From: an uncultured bacterium | GTDB lineage: Bacteria > Pseudomonadota > Gammaproteobacteria > Burkholderiales > Burkholderiaceae_C | NCBI GenBank assembly: GCA_903928495.1 | Contig: CAIYQZ010000004.1 | Location: 23,049-87,048, forward strand | Direction of reading: 5' to 3' | Length of the DNA: 64,000 nt | Shown: in pieces, positions 48,201 to 55,421 of the stretch | Numbering within the stretch: the stretch's first letter is position 1 | Layout: each line of letters begins with the position of its first letter | Program-made: the position numbers and the translations under genes | Notes under the pieces: generated by a model | Told to the model about the DNA's origin: nothing | Database searches by the model: none | Seen by the model: only the letters and a program-made list of their open reading frames with translations

Positions 48201-48309
48201 CACGGGGCCCAAAGCAGGCGGGCCGCACTACCTGTACCGCTTTTGCGCCGAGCAGACCGTGACCATCAACACCACGGCGGCGGGGGGGAATGTGGCGCTA
48301 CTGGCGTGA
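45250..48309 (+). CDS. putA: bifunctional proline dehydrogenase / L-glutamate-gamma-semialdehyde dehydrogenase PutA
   Basis: Oxidises proline to glutamate in two steps. The 1019-residue protein has PRODH in the first half (ISIKLSALHPRYE, LTIDAEEVDRLELSL, RLVKGAYWDAEIKRAQ, FATHNAGT) and aldehyde dehydrogenase in the second (PWNFPLAIFLGQ, AETGGINAM with E769, SAGQRCSALR with catalytic C803). There is no N-terminal ribbon-helix-helix, so it cannot self-regulate as E. coli PutA does; the divergent Lrp-type gene probably does. ATG 45250 with GAGG upstream is chosen over GTG 45187, which falls inside the operator. Three segments (about residues 219-232, 548-562, 865-881) are encoded by dispersed-repeat copies, all in frame. 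Confidence 0.94.
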   Translation: MFLPNPYRPEVSVLTHRLAALEGALNWSAVVADSAPWVQAVRDNPPPFWAMESLLKEYPISSAEGLALMRLAEALLRVPDAETAMALTADQLGRADFDGGEHTGADGQPDGISRSTLARLSNSAIALSKKFLPEAGEQPGLFVRLGARTVVAATLRSVQLLGRQFVLGQTIADAQKEAGSARKKQAGLRFSYDMLGEGSRTEADAQTYLASYTHAIKSIAEKSIKESDGAQKCAENDSISIKLSALHPRYEDAQTQRVMDELVPRVWGLCQMAAEANINLTIDAEEVDRLELSLRVFEALAQRVATECPQWTGFGLALQAYQTRALELVEHVIGVARRLNIRFMCRLVKGAYWDAEIKRAQELGLPHYPVFTEKHHTDVSYLACARALLAAPDAIYPQFATHNAGTIAAILQMGKPDSFELQRLHGMGEGIYREVLKHPAVRCRVYAPVGQHRDLLAYLVRRLLENGANSSFVHQLADESVGMDVLLASPMERAQGFEKSPLPMPRDIYGPARRNSQGLDLTVAEHRAPLLAAFETVQVPVVTEFNVKNASSAYQFCFASYQQWSEIPVKQRAAALRRAADALEADMPRFCALLVKEAHKTWGDTVAEVREAVDFLRYYANEAERIMQPIALPQVDAVHTQFQWGLTGESNTLRLTARGVWVAISPWNFPLAIFLGQVAAALATGNTVLAKPAEQTPGVALAAVRLLHAAGVPEDAVQLIHGPGETVGAALVALPGVAGVVFTGSTQVAKIIQRALAAKDGPIVPLIAETGGINAMLVDSTALPEQVADAVVQSAFRSAGQRCSALRLLCLHEAVADGMLHMIAGAARELRVGNPAELATDVGPLIDVEAFDGIGRHVARLKSEAKDLLALDGKAQAAMENIPNLLAPQLFEVSGISAVREEIFGPVLQVLRWGPGCPGLETPEAVVQAINGLGYGLTFGIQTRIDSRAQAMAASAHIGNVYVNRNMIGAVVGLQPFGGEGLSGTGPKAGGPHYLYRFCAEQTVTINTTAAGGNVALLA
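45904..45944 (-). repeat. dispersed ~45-bp repeat, copy 7, inside putA
   Basis: ATAGCTGAAAAGTCAAT, then CAAGGAAAGCGATGGGGCTC, AAAA. It aligns to the copy at 58735 (ATAGCTGTAAAACCAAT ... AAGCGCTGAAGCC). It encodes the stretch just before the PRODH motif ISIKLSALHPRY and is AT-rich compared with the rest of putA. Confidence 0.7.
46891..46933 (+). repeat. dispersed ~45-bp repeat, copy 8, inside putA
   Basis: AAAAATGCTTCCAGCGCTTA, TCAGTTTTGCTTTG, CAAGCTACC. The AAAATGCTTCCAGCGCTT half is one of the best-conserved in the window. It codes for part of the linker between the two enzyme domains (NASSAYQFCFASY). Confidence 0.75.
47844..47890 (+). repeat. dispersed ~45-bp repeat, copy 9, inside putA
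   Basis: AAAAGACCTTCTGGCGCTTG, ACGGAAAAGCACAGG, CAGCTATGGAAA. It matches the CTTCTGGCGCTT and CAGCTAT blocks of copies 1 and 5. It encodes a surface stretch in the aldehyde dehydrogenase domain (KDLLALDGKAQAAME). Confidence 0.7.
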
Positions 48310-48329
48310 GGTGCATCAGGCCGTAGCGG

Positions 48330-48587
48330 TTACCCGCCCGTTTCGTGCCGGTCAGCGGCGCAATAGATGTCGGCTGCCATGCGGGGGTCGAAGCGCGCGC
48401 AGCGGTCGGCCATGCGGCGGGCCTCGGCGGCCTCTTCCGTCCGTGAGCTTAGGACGCTGGTCGTGGTGGCAAGATGGCTGAAGCTGCGCGCCACAGCAGC
48501 CAGCAAGTGGCGCGCAGCGGTGAAAAGTTCTTTCAGCGCATCGCTGATGCCGGGCTCTGTGTTGGGGTTGTAGGCGGTGGTGGACAT
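48330..48587 (-). CDS. hypothetical protein (85 aa)
   Basis: Not recognised. An 85-residue, probably helical protein (ISDALKELFTAARHLLAAVARSFSHLATTT, then SRTEEAAEARRMADRCARFDPRMAADIYCAADRHE) with two cysteines. No signal peptide. The start at 48587 has AGGGA upstream and a short AT-rich patch behind it that could hold a promoter. It is convergent with putA. Codon usage matches real genes of the region. Confidence 0.65.
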   Translation of the reverse strand: MSTTAYNPNTEPGISDALKELFTAARHLLAAVARSFSHLATTTSVLSSRTEEAAEARRMADRCARFDPRMAADIYCAADRHETGG

Positions 48588-48725
48588 GGTGTGTTCCCTT
48601 TGATTATTGAATTGCTGCAGTGCAGTATAGGGTAAACCCTGATTCTTTTCAGGGGCTGACTGCGAGGGCCCGCGACGAAGCTCTCCGGCACAATGGGTCA
48701 GTTGTAGGACTGGAGGCGTGTTGCC

Positions 48726-49109
48726 GTGATTGCATCCTTGTTGGCCATCTGTGTGGGTGCCTCTGCCGGGGCGGTGTTGCGCTGGGTGTTGGCCCTTGGA
48801 CTGAACGCCACGTTTCCGCTGCTGCCGCTGGGGACGCTGGTGGCCAACCTGGGTGGGGGTTACCTGATTGGCGTGGCGCTGGCGGTGTTCGGCAGTCACC
48901 CTGCCTGGGCACCTGAGTGGCGCTTGCTGGTCATCACCGGGTTTTTGGGCGGGCTCACCACTTTTTCCACGTTCTCTGCCGAGGTGAGCACACTCATTCA
49001 GCAGGGGCGCATGGTGTGGGCGGGTCTGGCCATTTCGGCGCACGTGGTGGGGTCGCTGGTCATGACGATGCTGGGGCTGGCAACAGTGGCCTGGTTCAGG
49101 CCAACCTGA
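48726..49109 (+). CDS. crcB: fluoride channel CrcB (Fluc)
   Basis: A 127-residue four-helix membrane protein that forms a dual-topology dimer exporting fluoride. Family motifs are [33 protein letters not shown] and the highly conserved [16 protein letters not shown] with the pore phenylalanines and threonines. GTG 48726 gives the right N-terminus. A fluoride riboswitch is often found upstream of crcB in bacteria; I looked at 48588-48725 and see nothing resembling it. The downstream gene is an Hsp70-like protein, 66 bp away. Confidence 0.94.
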   Translation: MIASLLAICVGASAGAVLRWVLALGLNATFPLLPLGTLVANLGGGYLIGVALAVFGSHPAWAPEWRLLVITGFLGGLTTFSTFSAEVSTLIQQGRMVWAGLAISAHVVGSLVMTMLGLATVAWFRPT

Positions 49110-49175
49110 GGAAACCCTGGCACAACGGGCCTTGGCGCGGCGTGGCTTGCGGGCTCGCCGCTACCATGCGCCGCC

Positions 49176-50477
49176 ATGACGGTTTCCCTTGCCCCCCAAC
49201 GCTCCCCCGCCCATTCCGCCCAGCCCAACGTGCTGGGCATTGACTTCGGCACCTCCAACTCAGCCATGGCCTGGCGCTCGGGCGCTGGCTTGGCCCAGCC
49301 GTTGGCGGTGGAAGGCACCGCCACCGCCATGCCCACGGCGCTGTTTTTCAACGCCGAAGACCACACCACCCACTTTGGCCGCGATGCGGTGGCCCAGTAC
49401 CTGGCGGGCACCGAGGGGCGGCTGATGCGCTCGCTCAAAAGCCTGCTGGGCAGCCCACTCCTGCTGGAAAAAACAGAGGTCAATGGCCAGGCCGTCAGCT
49501 TCCAGGACATCATCGCCACCTACTTGGCTGAGGTGAAGGCACGCGCCGTGGCCCTCACAGGCAGCGAGCCCACCCGTGTGGTGCTGGGTCGCCCTGTGCA
49601 CTTTGTGGACGACGACCCCGAGCGCGACGCTCTGGCCCAGCGCATGCTGCTGGATGCCGCCCACACAGCCGGTCTGCGCCACGTGGGGTTTCAGTTGGAA
49701 CCGATTGCGGCGGCGTTTGACTACGAGCGCCGCATCACCAGCGAAAGCGTGGTGCTGGTGGCAGACATTGGCGGCGGTACGTCCGACTTCACCGTGGTGC
49801 GTCTGGGGCCCGAACGCTTGGCCGCTGCTGCCCGCACGGGCAGCGACCGCAGCGAAGACATATTGGCCACACGCGGCGTGCACATTGGCGGCACCGACTA
49901 CGACCAGCGCTTGGCCCTGGGGCACACCATGCCGTTGCTGGGCTTCAAACACACCGGGCCCGACGGGCGCGAGGTGCCCAGCGCCGTGTTTTTCGACCTG
50001 GCCACCTGGCACCTGATTCACTGGCGCTATTCCGCCAAGGCCATGCGCGACGCCAACGCCCTGCGCACCAACTACACCGACCAGGCCCTGCACCAGCGAC
50101 TGATGATGGTGTTGGAAGAGCGCTTGGCCCACGCCATGGCCAACAGCGTGGAGCAGGCCAAGATTGCCAGCAGCCAGAGTGGTGCCCAAGCAGCCATCGA
50201 TTTGAGTTGCCTGGCCCGCGACTGGGCTGTGCCCCTGCCACCCGAGGCCTTGCAGCAAGACTTGGCCCCGCTGTTGCAACGGGTGGTCGCGTGTGCGCTG
50301 GAGTGCACCCAGGCAGCAGGACTGCAGCCTGGGCAACTGGATGCCATCTACCTCACCGGCGGATCAAGCGCGTTGCGGCCCTTTCAAGATGCCATGGCCC
50401 AGGCCTTTGAGGGAGTGCCTTTGGTAGAGGGCGATTTGTTTGGTGGCGTGGCCGCCGGGTTGGTGTATTCGGCCTGA
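49176..50477 (+). CDS. Hsp70-family protein, YegD-like
   Basis: A 433-residue actin-fold ATPase. Phosphate-1 motif GIDFGTSNSAMAW, connect-1 region VLGRPVHF and EPIAAAFDYERR, phosphate-2 VADIGGGTSDFTVVRLG, and adenosine motif IYLTGGSSALRPFQDAM are all present. It lacks the DnaK substrate-binding domain and lid, matching the YegD group, whose function is unknown. It begins 66 bp after crcB and converges on the polyphosphate phosphotransferase gene with 28 bp between stops. Confidence 0.9.
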   Translation: MTVSLAPQRSPAHSAQPNVLGIDFGTSNSAMAWRSGAGLAQPLAVEGTATAMPTALFFNAEDHTTHFGRDAVAQYLAGTEGRLMRSLKSLLGSPLLLEKTEVNGQAVSFQDIIATYLAEVKARAVALTGSEPTRVVLGRPVHFVDDDPERDALAQRMLLDAAHTAGLRHVGFQLEPIAAAFDYERRITSESVVLVADIGGGTSDFTVVRLGPERLAAAARTGSDRSEDILATRGVHIGGTDYDQRLALGHTMPLLGFKHTGPDGREVPSAVFFDLATWHLIHWRYSAKAMRDANALRTNYTDQALHQRLMMVLEERLAHAMANSVEQAKIASSQSGAQAAIDLSCLARDWAVPLPPEALQQDLAPLLQRVVACALECTQAAGLQPGQLDAIYLTGGSSALRPFQDAMAQAFEGVPLVEGDLFGGVAAGLVYSA

Positions 50478-50505
50478 CAGGCGGTGCCCGCGCGTGCAGG
50501 CGAGT

Positions 50506-52002
50506 TCAGTCTTTGGCGAGCGTCGCTTCCAGTCGGTCACACAGCACACGCAGCACTTCGATGCGGCTCCACAGCTTGTCGTTGCTGGCCACCACGTGCC
50601 AGGGCGCGATGTCTGTGCTGGTGCGGTCGATCATGTCGTCGACCGCACGCGCGTACTGAGGCCATTTGTCGCGGTTGCGCCAGTCTTCGTCGGTGATCTT
50701 GTGTGCCTTGTGTGGCGTGGTTTTGCGCGCCTCAAAGCGCGCCAGTTGCTCATCTGGCGTGATGGCCATCCAGAACTTCACCACGACGGCTCCAGCCTCT
50801 GTCATCTGCTCTTCAAAGGCGTTGATTTCGTCGTAGCCCCGCGTCCACGCGGCTTCGCTGCAAAAGCCTTCCACCCGCTCCACCAACACGCGGCCGTACC
50901 ACGAGCGGTCAAAAATGGTGGTGTGCTGGCGCTGCGGCAGGTAGCGCCAGAAGCGCCACAGGTACGGTTGTGCGCGCTCGCTTTCGTTGGGTGCGGCCAC
51001 CGGAATCACGCGGTAATGCCGTGCGTCCATGGCTTGGGTGATGCGCCGGATGGTGCTGCCCTTGCCGGCTGCGTCCATGCCTTCAAACACCAGCACCAGT
51101 GAGCGTTTCTGCATGGCCGGTGCCCTCAGCAGTCCATTCAGGCGGCCTTGCAGGCGCTCCAGTGTGTCGTCATATGCCTTGCGGGCCAGCTTGCGCTGGT
51201 AATCAAAGCCGTCCAGCAGGCTGCGCCCATCCAGCGGCGCGGGGGGCTGTGGGGCAGCGTGAGTGGGTACGGGCTCGGGTGGCAGGGCTGCACGTTGCAG
51301 GTTCTGCAACAGGTACTGGCCGGCTGTGATCGCCCGGTAGCAGGGGTCACTTCCGTCGACCACCAGCCACGGCGCTTCAGCCGTGCTGGTTTTTCGCAGT
51401 ACTTTGGCGGCGGTGGCCTGGTACTCGTCGTAGTGCTTCAACCGTTCCCAATCGGCGGGGTTCACGCGCCAGGCCGTTTTGGGGTCGCTCTCAAGGGTCT
51501 TGAGCCGCTGGCGCACACCGTCTTTGGTCATGTGGAACCACAGCTTGACCAGCATCACCCCCTCGGCGCTGAGCATGCGCTCCAGTGCGCGGATGTTCTC
51601 CAGCCGTGCCTGAAGCCTCGCTTTGCCGTCGTCGCCCATGGCATGGCGGACGATGGGCTCGGTGTACCAAGACCCGAACAGCACGCCGATGTGGCCTTTG
51701 GGCGGCAGCACCTGCCAGTAACGCCACATGGGCGGGCGCCCATCGCTCAAGGGTTCACTGGGCTTGCCACGGTTGGCAAACGCCTCGGTGCGGATGTGTC
51801 GGGGGTCCATCCATTCATTGAACAGATTGACGGTTTCGCCCTTGCCAGCGCCGTCCACGCCGTTGACAAGGACCACCACGGCATGGTGTTTACTGGCCAG
51901 CAGGTCAAACTGGGCCTTCAGCAGCGCCTGGCGCAACAGGGGTTCGGCCTCGCGGTAGGCCTTGCGGCCCATGCGGTGGCCAATGTCGGCAGATTCAAAC
52001 AT
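50506..52002 (-). CDS. pap: polyphosphate:AMP phosphotransferase (two-domain PPK2)
   Basis: A 498-residue class II PPK2 enzyme that uses polyphosphate to phosphorylate AMP to ADP. Two PPK2 domains are in tandem: the first has Walker A GVDGAGKGE (48-56) and FGSWYTEP; the second has GMDAAGKGSTIRRI and IFDRSWYGRVLVERVEGF. As in Acinetobacter Pap, the second domain keeps the DRSWYGR lid residues while the first is diverged, so catalysis probably resides in the C-terminal half. It follows a small response regulator gene by 27 bp on the same strand. Confidence 0.92.
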   Translation of the reverse strand: MFESADIGHRMGRKAYREAEPLLRQALLKAQFDLLASKHHAVVVLVNGVDGAGKGETVNLFNEWMDPRHIRTEAFANRGKPSEPLSDGRPPMWRYWQVLPPKGHIGVLFGSWYTEPIVRHAMGDDGKARLQARLENIRALERMLSAEGVMLVKLWFHMTKDGVRQRLKTLESDPKTAWRVNPADWERLKHYDEYQATAAKVLRKTSTAEAPWLVVDGSDPCYRAITAGQYLLQNLQRAALPPEPVPTHAAPQPPAPLDGRSLLDGFDYQRKLARKAYDDTLERLQGRLNGLLRAPAMQKRSLVLVFEGMDAAGKGSTIRRITQAMDARHYRVIPVAAPNESERAQPYLWRFWRYLPQRQHTTIFDRSWYGRVLVERVEGFCSEAAWTRGYDEINAFEEQMTEAGAVVVKFWMAITPDEQLARFEARKTTPHKAHKITDEDWRNRDKWPQYARAVDDMIDRTSTDIAPWHVVASNDKLWSRIEVLRVLCDRLEATLAKD

Positions 52003-52029
52003 GGACGGACTCCCGACGCGCCGTGCGCG

Positions 52030-52473
52030 TCATTGCACAGGTGCAGGTTCGTTGGTGCGCAGCCAGAAATCGCACACGTGTTTGATGGTGCCCAGAAACT
52101 CGCCGAAATCGGTCGGTTTGGCCACGTAGGCATTCGTTCCTGCGGCATATGCGCGGCTGAGGTCAGAGGGTTCGGTGGACGAGGTCAGCACCACAATGGG
52201 TGTGTGCTTGAGTTCGGGCGACTGCTTCACGTCGGCCAGCACACCAAAACCGTCAAGCACGGGCATTTTCAGGTCGAGCAGCACCATCGCAGGAGGGCCC
52301 TCAGGCCGGTGGCTGAAGGCACCACGGCGGTACAGGTAATCCAGCGCCTGTTCACCATTGCTCACGTGTTGTACGCGTGGCCCGAATCCCTGGCGTGCCA
52401 GCGCCATTCGGGTGAGGTCGGCTTCATCGGGGTTGTCTTCAACCAGCAAGATGGGGGTGTTTGTCAAAGGCAT
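52030..52473 (-). CDS. single-domain response regulator (Rcp1-like)
   Basis: A 147-residue stand-alone receiver domain. Acidic pocket in LLVEDNPDEADL, phospho-acceptor D67 in MVLLDLKMPVLDGFGVL, then PIVVLTSSTEPSDLSRAYAAGTNAYVAKPTDFGEFL. VEDNPDEADLTRMAL and the insertion before the phosphorylation site are typical of Rcp1-type regulators partnered by bacteriophytochrome or other kinases. No kinase is adjacent; the nearest is the haem sensor kinase at 55422. ATG 52473 is used. It precedes the polyphosphate gene on the same strand. Confidence 0.9.
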   Translation of the reverse strand: MPLTNTPILLVEDNPDEADLTRMALARQGFGPRVQHVSNGEQALDYLYRRGAFSHRPEGPPAMVLLDLKMPVLDGFGVLADVKQSPELKHTPIVVLTSSTEPSDLSRAYAAGTNAYVAKPTDFGEFLGTIKHVCDFWLRTNEPAPVQ

Positions 52474-52616
52474 GGGCAGGATGTGACAGCTTCGGTGGCT
52501 GTATTTTGAGTCCAAATACCTGGATCGGTGGGGTATTTTCCCGATCAGGGTGCATGCTAAGCTGTTCGGCTCAAGGGGCCCGTTGAGTCCCTTTCACGCT
52601 TTGCCCAGGAGACACA

Positions 52617-53759
52617 ATGCCCGGATTGCTGCCCAACGTGGACCCCGATGGTCTGCTCGAATACTCTGTGGTCTACACCGACCGCGCCCTGAATCACATG
52701 TCGGCCCGCTTTCGCGGCGTCATGACCGACATCTCCGCCATTCTGAAAGAGGTGTACCACGCCAAAGCCGCCGTGCTGGTGCCGGGCAGCGGAACCTTTG
52801 GCATGGAATCGGTGGCACGGCAGTTTGCGCACGGCAAAAAGGTGCTGGTCATCCGCAACGGCTGGTTCAGCTACCGCTGGACGCAGATTTTCGACATGGG
52901 TTCCATCCCGTCCGAGTCCATCGTCCTGAAAGCCCGGCGCACCAATGACAGTCCACAGGCCCCGTGGACACCCTGCCCCGTGGAAGAAGTGGTGGCCACC
53001 ATCCGTGCCGAAAAGCCCGCCGTGGTGTTCGCACCGCACGTGGAAACCGCTGCCGGGATGATCCTGCCCGACGACTACATCCGTACCGTGACCGACGCCG
53101 TGCACGAGGTCGGCGGCCTGTTTGTGCTGGATTGCATTGCATCCGGTGCCATGTGGGTGGACATGCAGGCCACGGGCGTTGATCTGCTGATTTCCGCCCC
53201 GCAAAAAGGCTGGAGCGGCTCGCCTGCGTGCGCCATGATCATGCTCAGCGAGCGCGCCCGTGCGGCCATTGACGGCACCACCAGCAGCAGCTTTGCCTGC
53301 GACCTGAAAAAGTGGCTCCAGATCATGGAAAGCTACGAAAACGGCAGCCACTCGTACCACACCACCATGCCCACCGACGCGCTGGCCCGCTTGCGTGACG
53401 TGATGCAGGAAACCCGCGACTACGGGTTTGACAAGGTGCGAGACGAGCAAATCGAGCTGGGAGCCAAGGTGCGCGACCTGTTCGAGCGCAGGGGCATCGT
53501 GAGTGTGGCGGCCGAGGGTTTCAAGGCCCCTGGCGTGGTGGTGAGCTACACCGCCGACCCTGAGATGCAAAACAGCAAGAAGTTTCTGGCCCTGGGCCTG
53601 CAAACCGCTGCGGGCGTGCCGTTGCAGTGCGACGAACCTGCCGGCTTCTCCACCTTCCGTGTGGGCTTGTTCGGGCTGGAAAAACTGCACAACGTCGAGC
53701 GCAGCGTGGGCCAGTTGGCCAGCGCACTGGACAAGATGGGCATCACCGGCCACCGCTGA
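52617..53759 (+). CDS. class V aminotransferase (alanine-glyoxylate / serine-pyruvate type)
   Basis: A 380-residue PLP enzyme of the AGT/SGAT group. Motifs: VLVPGSGTFGMESVARQF (cofactor phosphate cup), FAPHVETAAGM, FVLDCIASGAMWVDM with the PLP aspartate, and the Schiff-base lysine K197 in SAPQKGWSGSPA. It may convert glyoxylate with alanine or serine, or act on a related amino acid. It converges on glcD, the glycolate oxidase subunit that would produce glyoxylate, which is suggestive. A perfect hairpin at 53767-53794 lies between them. Confidence 0.88.
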   Translation: MPGLLPNVDPDGLLEYSVVYTDRALNHMSARFRGVMTDISAILKEVYHAKAAVLVPGSGTFGMESVARQFAHGKKVLVIRNGWFSYRWTQIFDMGSIPSESIVLKARRTNDSPQAPWTPCPVEEVVATIRAEKPAVVFAPHVETAAGMILPDDYIRTVTDAVHEVGGLFVLDCIASGAMWVDMQATGVDLLISAPQKGWSGSPACAMIMLSERARAAIDGTTSSSFACDLKKWLQIMESYENGSHSYHTTMPTDALARLRDVMQETRDYGFDKVRDEQIELGAKVRDLFERRGIVSVAAEGFKAPGVVVSYTADPEMQNSKKFLALGLQTAAGVPLQCDEPAGFSTFRVGLFGLEKLHNVERSVGQLASALDKMGITGHR

Positions 53760-53766
53760 CGAAACA

Positions 53767-53794
53767 CAAGCCCACGCAGTGGTGCGTGGGCTTG
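53767..53794. terminator. hairpin between convergent aminotransferase and glcD genes
   Basis: CAAGCCCACGCA, loop GTGG, TGCGTGGGCTTG: a perfect 12-bp stem with a four-base loop, 7 bp after one stop codon. There is no T-tract on either side, so it may act as a weak bidirectional terminator or an mRNA 3'-end stabiliser. Confidence 0.65.
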
Positions 53795-53812
53795 AAGGTT
53801 GGCCCCCCGGCC

Positions 53813-55315
53813 TCAGAACCGGGGCAAATCGGGGTGCTTGATGGCCCCGGCGCGCACCAGCATCTTGCCGTACTCGGCGCAGCGGTGTTTGGTGGGAATG
53901 ACCTTGCCAGGGTTGAGCAACCCGGCGGGGTCGAAGGCGCGTTTGACGCCAAACATCTGCTCATTTTCTTCGGCTGAAAACTGCACACACATGCTGTTGA
54001 GCTTTTCCACGCCCACGCCGTGTTCACCCGTGACGGTGCCGCCCATGGCCACGCTGGTTTCCAGGATGTCGGCACCGAACAGCTCGCAGCGGTGAAGTTG
54101 GTCGGGGTCGTTCGCATCAAACAGAATCAGCGGGTGCAGGTTGCCGTCGCCCGCGTGGAACACGTTGCAGCAGCGCAGCTGGTATTTCTTTTCCATCTCG
54201 GCAATGGCCAGCAGGATGTCGGCCAGGCGCTTGCGCGGGATGGTGCTGTCCATGCACATGTAGTCGGGGCTGATGCGTCCGCTGGCGGGGAACGCGTTTT
54301 TGCGGCCGCTCCAGAAGCGCATACGCTCGGCCTCGTCTTTGCTGACGGCAATGGCCGTGGCCCCGCAACCGCGCAGCACGGCGCTCATGCGGCCAATTTC
54401 TTCTTCCACTTCTTCAGGCGTGCCGTCGCTTTCGCACAGCAGGATGGCTTCGGCATTCAGGTCGTAACCCGCATGCACAAAGTCTTCCACCGCAGCGGTC
54501 ATGGGCTTGTCCATCATCTCCAGCCCGGCGGGGATGATGCCGGCCGCAATCACGGCGGCCACGGCGTCACCGGCTTTGCGCACGTCGTCAAAGCTGGCCA
54601 TGATGCAGCGGGCCAATTGCGGCTTGGGCACCAGCTTCACGGTCACTTCGGTGGTGACGGCCAACATGCCTTCGCTGCCAATGAGCACGCTCAGCAGGTC
54701 CAGGCCGGGCACGTCGAGGGCATCTGAGCCGAACTCGATGGCGTCACCCTCCATGGTGAAACCCTTGACCTTCAGGATGTTGTGCACCGTCAGGCCGTAT
54801 TTCAGGCAGTGCACGCCGCCGGAGTTTTCGGCCACGTTGCCGCCAATGGTGCAGGCAATCTGGCTGCTGGGGTCGGGGGCGTAGTACAGGCCATGGGGTG
54901 CAGCGGCTTCGCTGATGGCCAGGTTGCGCACCCCGGCTTGCACCACTGCCGTGCGGCTGACCGGGTCCACTTTCAGGATTTGGTTGAACTTGGCCAGGCT
55001 CATGGTCACGCCGAGTTCGTTCGGCATGGCCCCGCCCGACAACCCTGTGCCTGCGCCGCGCGCCACCACGGGCACGTTCAGGGAGTGGCAGGTTTTGAGC
55101 ACGGCGGCCACCTGTGCCTCGGTTTCGGGCAGCGCCACCACCAGCGGGCGCTGACGATAAGCGGTGAGGCCGTCGCACTCGTAAGGCACGGTGTCTTCCA
55201 GTTGGTACAGCAGTGAATGATCAGGCAAATGTGCCGCCAGCGCTTTCACCACTTGGGCTTGTAGCTCTGCTTTTCGAATGGTTGTGCGTTCGCCTGAGGC
55301 CAGCGGTGCGTTCAT
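53813..55315 (-). CDS. glcD: FAD-linked glycolate/lactate oxidase subunit GlcD
   Basis: A 500-residue FAD-binding PCMH-type oxidase, GlcD of glycolate oxidase or a D-lactate dehydrogenase relative. FAD motifs: PVVARGAGTGLSGGAMP, then DPSSQIACTIGGNVAENSGGVHCLKYG and LLSVLIGSEGMLAVTTEVTVKL; C-terminal NVFHAGDGNLHPLILFD and GGTVTGEHGVGVEKL supply the catalytic histidines. ATG 55315 is chosen; the longer frame to 55420 lacks homology. glcE and glcF are not in the window. It overlaps no neighbour; the hybrid kinase gene is 106 bp upstream. Confidence 0.9.
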   Translation of the reverse strand: MNAPLASGERTTIRKAELQAQVVKALAAHLPDHSLLYQLEDTVPYECDGLTAYRQRPLVVALPETEAQVAAVLKTCHSLNVPVVARGAGTGLSGGAMPNELGVTMSLAKFNQILKVDPVSRTAVVQAGVRNLAISEAAAPHGLYYAPDPSSQIACTIGGNVAENSGGVHCLKYGLTVHNILKVKGFTMEGDAIEFGSDALDVPGLDLLSVLIGSEGMLAVTTEVTVKLVPKPQLARCIMASFDDVRKAGDAVAAVIAAGIIPAGLEMMDKPMTAAVEDFVHAGYDLNAEAILLCESDGTPEEVEEEIGRMSAVLRGCGATAIAVSKDEAERMRFWSGRKNAFPASGRISPDYMCMDSTIPRKRLADILLAIAEMEKKYQLRCCNVFHAGDGNLHPLILFDANDPDQLHRCELFGADILETSVAMGGTVTGEHGVGVEKLNSMCVQFSAEENEQMFGVKRAFDPAGLLNPGKVIPTKHRCAEYGKMLVRAGAIKHPDLPRF

Positions 55316-55421
55316 GTGGAGTCCTTGTGCGGCTGGGTGCCGCTGCAAAACCAGTTTAGGCCAAGCTCCGCGCAGCGTGTTGAATAAATCTGCAAGCCCC
55401 GTTGAAACGGGACTAAGCACA

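Noticed and set aside
52015..52031. GACGCGC-CGT-GCGCGTC hairpin between the response regulator and pap
   Set aside because: It overlaps the stop codon of an upstream gene in the same direction and has no T-tract; likely a chance GC hairpin in coding sequence.
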